Assembly: GCA_024138015.1 (NCBI GenBank) | Contig: JAMXBB010000010.1 | Span: 79,408,683-79,472,682, forward strand | Length of the DNA: 64,000 bases | Reading direction: 5' to 3' | Source of the DNA: Lumnitzera littorea | Lineage: Eukaryota; Streptophyta; Magnoliopsida; Myrtales; Combretaceae | Shown: positions 57,521-64,000 of the stretch, piece after piece | How positions within the stretch are numbered: position 1 is the first letter of the stretch | Layout: the number at the start of each line of letters is the position of its first letter | Made by a program: the position numbers and the translations under genes | The notes under the pieces: generated by a model | Database searches by the model: none | What the model saw: only the letters and a program-made list of their open reading frames with translations | What the model was told of the DNA's origin: nothing

Positions 57521-60500
57521 ATGGGAAATGGAATTGCAACAGGGAGAAAAAAGGCAAAGGTGATGAAGATAGACGGCCAAACATTCAAGTTGAAGACTCC
57601 GATTCAAGCAGGAGATGTAGTGAAAGATTATCCTCAAGGTTACGTTCTACTGGATTCCGAGGCCGTCAAGCATTTCGGCGTCCGAGCAAAGCCCTTGGAG
57701 CCACGACAAGAGCTCAAGCCCAAGAAAACCTACTTCCTGGTCGAATTGCCTAAGTTGCCACCGGAACATAATCATAGCGATAACAATATACCCATTAGAC
57801 GAGCCCGGTCCGGCGTACAAATGAGTGCCAAGGACCGGCTCGAGTTGTTGATGCTGTCGCGAAGGACAGTCTCTGATGTTTCATTGGTTAGGCCTCCTTC
57901 CTCGTCCGGCTTCGACAGGGCCGAGGACGGACGCCAGCAGAGTAGGTCGATGAGCGTGAAAGTGAAGCTTACGAAGAATCAAATGGCCAAGATGATGGAG
58001 GAAAGTAGGGATGAAAAGGAGGTGGTGGAGAAGATAATGAAATTATGCGCGGAAGATCATCAACCAAATGAGTCACATGGCCACGGAAATGTTGCAAGTG
58101 GAAATAGTCTGTTGTTTGCCCACCAAACTCACCGGGTGTTGCCTCCAAGCAGGAGTGGACGAGGTTCTAACAGCGTGCGTGAGGTATGTTTCCTTTTGCT
58201 CCATCGAACTGTGTCAAAACATATGCGTTTGATCAGATTCATTAGTTAGTACTTTAGTATTCACTGATTTTTTTGCATTTCAATTTTGAATCAAATTTCG
58301 CTAATTTTAGGATTAATTTTCGAAGTTATATTGATAACTTTTATTTTTTATTTTCTACTCAATACGTATAGAAATAGTGAATATTTCTGTAAAAGAGTGT
58401 AGATATGCATATGAGAAAAATTGAAAATATCGATGTAATTTTTAAAGCTATTAATCAAGTATATAAATATGGTATCGATCTCCAGCCTCAAGGTATGTAA
58501 GTAAGGTAAAAAAATGACTGGGATCAAGATGCTCAATGGGTAGCTCAGACCTCTCCAATTAAATCTTCGACACCAATTTTGATGTCAATTTTACAGGAAA
58601 AAATAATCTTGATAGCTCAGCCTCATATAACTTTCCTTGTCAACGTTAGTGCCCGATTGAAGTAATCTTTGTGCCAAAGCAGGGTTCGGTTATTGACCCC
58701 ACTTCCAACTCTGGCTTTTCTCGCATGGTAAATCGGCCTCATCTCTTATTCTAATATTTGGACATACACATGGCATATCATTACACAAACCTCTACACAA
58801 CACGAAACACTACTCGATTTGACTGCATAAAAATTGATGACATAGAAAACACCGGAGAGAATTGCTTTTCGATTTCGAAACCTTCGGTCTGATATTCTAA
58901 AATGACTTTTAAACCCCTATATTCTAGAAATATGTCTTCATGGTTTTTCGTGCTATAGAGAGGTATTGGAATAATAATGAAGAATCAAACGAAAAATCAG
59001 CAAAGAGAAGGGAAATAATGAAAATGTTTGTAACTTGAGGTTAAACTACCTAGGAGGTAGTGAATGGCAGTGCGGTCACCGATATGTCGCTAAAGAGGTA
59101 AAAGAATTAGGAGGAAAGAAATTCGGATGGAAAAAATTATTTTTCTTTTATACTATGTTTGATAAGAGAGAATGGACTAAAAAGGAATTAAGCTATAGAA
59201 AAAAGAAAACGAAAGAGAATATTATAGATTCTCTTGTATAGAAAGAAGAAAACCGAAGAGAAAGTGAGTAATAGGATTATTTATTTAGAAAAATATCAAA
59301 AAGGTCCTTCTAATTTAAAGACGTGTTTTTATTATAAAGATAATTAAGTAATTTCAAAATAATTATCTCCAATTCAAAGAGAGTGATTTTTTGTGGGTCC
59401 AAGAAAAATAATCTCGTTCTAAATCCATTTTTTACATCTTTCCTTCCTTTACTAAAAATGAAATGTTTCTTTAAATTATAATTTTTCATACCCTCTCAAT
59501 TCTTTCCCTCAATCCAAACATAAGCTCAAGAGAAACAATTTTCTTCCAAATCCATTCCTTCTATCTTTCCTTTTTTTTATCTTTCCTTTTTTTTATCAAC
59601 CAATGGAAAAGTATCTTAAAATTCTAATTTTCCATCCCCTCTCAATCCAAACATAGTGTTATTAGAATTAAGATGGAAAGTGGATTGAATGGATTTGAAA
59701 GGGAAAGTGTTCCCTGGACATCACAAAAATGATTCTTTTCATACTTAGAGAGAATGGGAAAGAAAATAGGTAGATCTTATTAGAATACTCTTTAAATATA
59801 AGCAATTTCAAATTTCAACCACTTTTTTGGTATTTTAATATAGTTGACAATAATTTTTATTAACTTTCTTCCCATTTGTTTCCTTTCTCTTCCTTCCTTA
59901 TCTAGACAAAAATTTTCCACTCACTTTCTTTTCTTTATATTTCTTTTCTTTCAATTTCTTGTCTTCTTTCCAAACATAGTGTAAATGTATACAACCACAG
60001 CACCATTCTTAGGTAGGTTGCAATGGTATTACCCACATCAAGGGTTGGTCATACAATCCATATAAGGTGTCTAATGTTGCACTCACTTCAAATAATGTTA
60101 GCTAAGCATGTTGGATGGTGTAGGTTGTGGGCTATCGCTAAGAATTACTTCGCCTTCATGATTACTTGATTAAACAATGAAAATGCTTGTCTATTTTTAA
60201 TGTGATTAGTTGGTCTCTACCTCCACTTTAAATGGTGGAGACCATCTTAAATGGTTTCATGACCAACCTTCATTGGCATATGACTTATCCAAAGTGACAA
60301 AACCGTAAAGGATAACCATAATTGCTCTCCCATAGTTTTTCCTTACATTTTTTAAGTATGACTTCTTTTAATTTTCTAATTTTTATATGCTTGAATGTTT
60401 TGCCCTTTACTTTTTTACCAAATACAATATTCATTAAAAATGTGTAGAACAATAAATCAAATGTAATCCATCCAATTAGAAATCTAATGTTCACACCATT

Positions 60501-63500
60501 GCTCTATAAGGTTTTTGTTCTTTACTTTATAATTAGTATATTATTATTCTGGAGGATAAAATCGTAACTCAGATTGAAAGTAGATATTTAAAATTTTAAG
60601 GACAAAATTATTTAAAAGTCTATATTTATAGTAAAATCCATTTAAGTCAATTATAACAAGTTTGGTTGACCTCATAAGGTTGTAATGAAATAACCATTCA
60701 TTCTCTATAAACCTATTGTTATGTTTGGTTAACAATATTTATCCTTTAAAGTAGTCATCATCATGGAATAACAAATTTCAATTCTTTTGCATAGCCAAAG
60801 GAATAGCAATTTTTTTTTCTTTTCCATCGTATTTTCACATCAACATATGAGACCTCAAAATATATAAATATATATATATATAAAGAATAGCTATTACTTT
60901 CTATTATATTCATTAATAATTGCAATTATATTCCAACTTATTTCATTTTACTAACCAAATATACAATTATATTTTAATTGGGTTAGATCATTTATATTTA
61001 CGCTAAAATAATTAACTTGTTAACATTTTAGGTAAGTCATTAAGTATTTTATGTTTATTTATCAATTTATTTAAATCTCTATTATAGAAAATACATTTAA
61101 AAAAGAAAAGAAAAACTTTCTAGTGCTTTAGTACAAATATAAAGAACTTAAATGACTCATTTAAAATATATAACATATGAATGAATTTGATCATGATTTT
61201 AGGATTAAATCATACGAGTTAACTAACATTTTGCAAATACATGAAGGATTTTTAACATACTATTATTTAAAAGTTTCTAGGGACTAAAAGCTGATTTTAA
61301 AAGTTAAAAACCAGAAAAATGCATAAATCCAAAAAGTTACAAGTGATCTTTTTGTAATTGCTCAAAACAATAGCTAGAGAATCCCTTAGGGTAATGTTAA
61401 AATTTTTATATAGACCAACATAAGTACATTATCAGATTAATTCAAAAATAGATTTTCTAAAATTACTTTTTATAAAGTTTACTAAAATTATAAATTTAAT
61501 ATTTGTTATTGTCTAAATTTATAAAATATAATGATGTTATCTTTTTTTGGTAATATTTATGGTGGATTACACATTATCACATCTCCAAAAATATAATTTG
61601 AGGAAACTTTTAAAAAGATAATTTTAGAGATCCACTTATCTCCTGGCTTATGATTAGGTATACAATAGCCATGTGTCAAGCATCTTGGTCCAATGAGCTC
61701 AAAGACTTGTACTCTCATACTTTAAAAAGGATGCATTAATAGGATATGTGCTACAGTGTTAATATGGCCTACACTTCAATCGAGTTAAGTTATGCAGTTC
61801 GAACCGAAATCAAGCCATCTTCCATGGTTCAATTTTGTTCTAATGTGATTATGTTTTATTAGTTTCTTTTATCGTCTTATTATCTCTTTTATTATTAAAT
61901 TTTGATATATTTTATTTGTATTTTCACTTAATTAACTTTATTTTTCATAAAGTATTATTTTATAAATAAACATAAATCATGTTTTATATTTTTAGTAATC
62001 CTTATTCAACCTCAATTTAACTCTCTCAATTCTTAATCCCTTTTATTTATTAGTTAATCTCTCAATCCAATTCTGGCAATATTGATAATTATGGTTCCAT
62101 GGAGTGCTTTAAAGGGACAAAGACAAAATTGAACGATACTTATCTTTTTAAATAAAAGCACTAACATAATCACATGAAGGTGTATAATGTAGGAATTTTT
62201 ATAAGACAAGCAAGTAAAAATTGTATTATTCTTATTCATTAACTAAGGAGGGATTTTTGACACCTATACAACTAAATTCTAGGAATTGCCATCGTGTGTC
62301 AAATTAATGAAAAAGTACTTCATAATTCAATAAGAAAAGTCAATTTTCTCTAAGTATTCTCATTGCAATATGTTAGTCAGTGGATGATTCCTTAATGATA
62401 GCCAACCACTTTGATCGTCAAATTTAGAGACCAAAGATAGCTAAATTTTTATATATATAAAATAGTTTGTCTAGATATTTCTATCCTCATATTCATGTCA
62501 TGTCAACTATATAGATTAAATAATTAATATCATCAAATATACTGAATTTTGTATTTCTTTTATAATTTTATGACTTAGATCGTGTTTGAATGCCTAAACA
62601 TATTTTATAGCTTGTTTCTATTAACCACATTTAATTCACTTGTTAACATTCTTTAATTTTTAAGAAGAAATAATCAGATGAAAATCTTTTCGGATTTACA
62701 CTATAAATCCCCTAGATTAAAGGATGAGCTCCAAGAGCGAGGAACCGCACATGAAGATCATTGACTTTTTAATGGCAAACTTCCGCTTGCGCGATGACTT
62801 TGAAAAGTTCGCCCCTTATGCGACTTCCCACGCAACGTTACGAAACTAGTTCATGGGGAAAAAGTATCCTAAGAATATAACCACCAAATTTCGTTAAAAG
62901 AATGTCTTTGTTCCATTTGAAACATGTCCTATGTGGCATCAGTCTGCTTATTCTGTCGTATATTGCAATATGGATGAGTATGGAGAAGTTGTTTCATAAT
63001 TGTATGAAAAACCACGCAAGTTTCGAATTAAATCAATTGTTTATCTATATCTGTACTAATACTTGATTCAGACCTGAATATTTTAAATGACTTGTATGAT
63101 TGTATTTTAGCCACAAATTAAGGTCTTTATTGATATTTCATTGGAGAACAAATATGTTGGGCTCAACTGACTTAGGGCTTGATTGAATTCTTAATATTCA
63201 TGTTGGGCTCAACTCAGGGCTTGATTGAATTCTTAATATTTATGTTGGGCTCAACTCACTTATGGCTTCATTAATTTCTTAATATTGCTATAAATGTAGA
63301 GTATATATAATATAATTATGCCAATCATATTGGCTACAAGGGTAGAAATAGATTTTATCTTCCGTAATATAAGGATATCCTTGTATTAGGGTTTTTTTTT
63401 TTTTCAAAATACATATTTATAAGACGAATATGAATGAATTTAAATAATATAGAGAAAAGCTTCAATAATACTAAATTAATACTAAATTGATAAATTGATA

Positions 63501-63750
63501 AGTAATGTATAAATATTAATAAAATTTTAATATATAAAAATATAATTTAAAAATACGTTCTTTCGTTATACATATTAAAATTTCATTATATATATTAAAA
63601 TAAAATTAAAATTTTATTGATATATTCTTTTTATACCACTGTATGTTAATCTTTCTTTCTTTTTTCTTCTTTCTCTTTCTCTCTTTCTAGAAACACGTGC
63701 GGTTCACTCCAGTGGAACAAGGAGAGATCCAACAAGTAGCTGCTTTGTAA
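57521..63750 (+). CDS. PADRE (DUF4228) domain protein, At1g66480-like, 2 exons
   Basis: Exons are 57521-58183 (221 codons) and 63691-63750 (19 codons plus TAA), phase 0, with GTATGT donor and a long pyrimidine tract before the CTAG acceptor. The product is about 240 residues. The start MGNGIATGRKKAKVMKIDGQ, then DYPQGYVLLDSEAVKHFGVR and LKPKKTYFLVELP, form the PADRE domain (about residues 1-110). MSAKDRLELLMLSRRTVSDV is the conserved segment after it. A Ser/Arg-rich region and a predicted helix (KNQMAKMMEESRDEKEVVEK) follow. Exon 2 adds KHVRFTPVEQGEIQQVAAL. An upstream in-frame ATG at 57431 lies before the TATA box, so MGNG is preferred and is also a plausible, imperfect N-myristoylation context. 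PADRE genes are plant-specific and often induced by pathogens and abiotic stress; molecular activity is unknown. Sequence looks intact. Confidence 0.9.
59151..59981. mobile_element. Tourist-like MITE cluster in PADRE intron
   Basis: The left end TACTATGTTTGATAAG at 59151 is preceded by TTA. The right end CCAAACATAGTG at 59647-59658 is followed by TTA, defining one element of 508 bp. Inside it a second right-end-like CCAAACATAAG lies at 59525, with repeated CCATTCCTTCTATCTTTCC-like text, so it contains a partial duplication. A further right end CCAAACATAGTG at 59970-59981 is followed by TAA, suggesting another truncated copy. Confidence 0.65.
60721..60965. mobile_element. Possible MITE with ATGTTTGGTTA ends
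   Basis: ATGTTTGGTTAACAA at 60721 and, inverted, TTACTAACCAAATAT at about 60949-60963 form imperfect terminal repeats around 245 bp of AT-rich DNA. No target duplication was confirmed, so the superfamily is open. Confidence 0.4.
63154..63284. repeat. Triplicated 42-46 bp direct repeat
   Basis: Three units begin ATGTTGGGCTCAACT (63154, 63200, 63242) and end TTCTTAATATT. Unit lengths are about 46, 42 and 43. It lies in the PADRE intron about 400 bp before the acceptor. Confidence 0.85.
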
Positions 63751-64000
63751 AGATCGTTCCATCCATGTGATGATACTACTAGTAGCACTTGTACAATTTC
63801 CTTGCTTACTACTCCAATTCCATTTTTAGGAATTACAATTTTTTTTTTTTCTTAAAATGCTTTTCCTTAAATCTATTTCTTTTCTTTGTCTAGGTCTAAT
63901 GTATGAACTTCTTGTACATTCAATAGATAACCTAGCCATGTCTTATATCATGTAATCACATATATTTTGTTCCTTCTTTTTCGTTTGTTTTTGAACACAA
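63751..64000 (+). other. Probable 3' UTR of the PADRE gene
   Basis: Follows the TAA stop. No canonical AATAAA is seen; TTGTAC-type upstream elements and T-rich tracts are present, as is common in plant 3' ends. The window ends here. Confidence 0.5.

Larger units (their letters stand above)
58184..63690 (+). other. 5.5 kb intron of the PADRE gene, transposon-rich
   Basis: Runs from GTATGT to TTTCTAG. It holds Tourist-like MITE sequence (59151-59981), another inverted-repeat element (about 60721-60965), a (TA)n-rich run near 60868-60885 and a 42-46 bp triplication (63154-63284). No independent gene was recognised inside. If the intron is retained, the frame continues 51 codons to a stop at 58247-58249, giving a different C terminus. 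Confidence 0.8.

Noticed and set aside
61000..63100. Additional gene in the PADRE intron
   Set aside because: Only short AT-rich frames are present. A slightly GC-richer patch at 62700-62860 has no recognisable domain or splice structure.

Overview
This is an AT-rich nuclear window from a flowering plant, most likely a dicot. The signs are spliced plant-specific gene families (an HMA-domain metal-binding protein and a PADRE/DUF4228 protein), many LTR retrotransposons of plant lineages (copia, Tat-type gypsy, a chromovirus-like gypsy), a LINE remnant, Tourist-like MITEs and tRNA-derived SINE traces. There are no bacterial operons, CRISPR arrays or rRNA genes, and no intact tRNA gene. Only two host protein-coding genes can be supported, one near each end. 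The roughly 50 kb between them is a nested graveyard of decayed transposable elements.

Layout: 1-2270 holds no recognised gene. 2279-3817 is a three-exon HMA-domain gene. 3818-8280 is AT-rich intergenic DNA with fold-back MITEs and a SINE trace. 8560-14579 is a plus-strand Ty1/copia remnant; its gag is interrupted by a long LTR (8827-11752). 14580-16827 is another LTR of the same family, and it adjoins the 3' end of a minus-strand Tat-type gypsy element (Tat1, about 16828-31240). Tat1 is itself broken by a third LTR copy (22373-24559, perfect CTCAT target duplication), by a 3.6 kb LTR-like insertion (25303-28885) and by about 0.9 kb inside its integrase. 32391-38987 is a plus-strand gypsy element with both LTRs, a primer-binding site and a decayed gag-pol. 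41417-42730 is the 3' end of a minus-strand LINE. 43005-52957 is a second Tat-type element (Tat2) with both LTRs. Its gag-pol is on the minus strand and it carries a separate antisense gene on the plus strand with its own TATA box. 52958-57450 is LTR-like and MITE sequence. 57521-63750 is a two-exon PADRE gene whose 5.5 kb intron is packed with MITEs.

The recurring theme is decay by C-to-T / G-to-A transitions. Catalytic Asp codons have become Asn in at least five separate enzyme domains of three elements, zinc-knuckle ligands have become Tyr, and many premature stops sit where Gln, Arg or Trp is expected. This fits long-term deamination of methylated cytosine in silenced heterochromatin. Both Tat elements carry a tandem array with a period of about 84 bp just downstream of integrase. 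No retroelement here looks capable of movement.

The two host genes look intact by splice-site and reading-frame inspection. They do not obviously act together: one is a putative metal-binding (HMA) protein, the other a probable stress-responsive PADRE protein. The nearest thing to an unusual system is the spliced antisense gene of Tat2. Antisense extra ORFs of this kind are known in the Tat lineage, so it is a notable example rather than a wholly new system.
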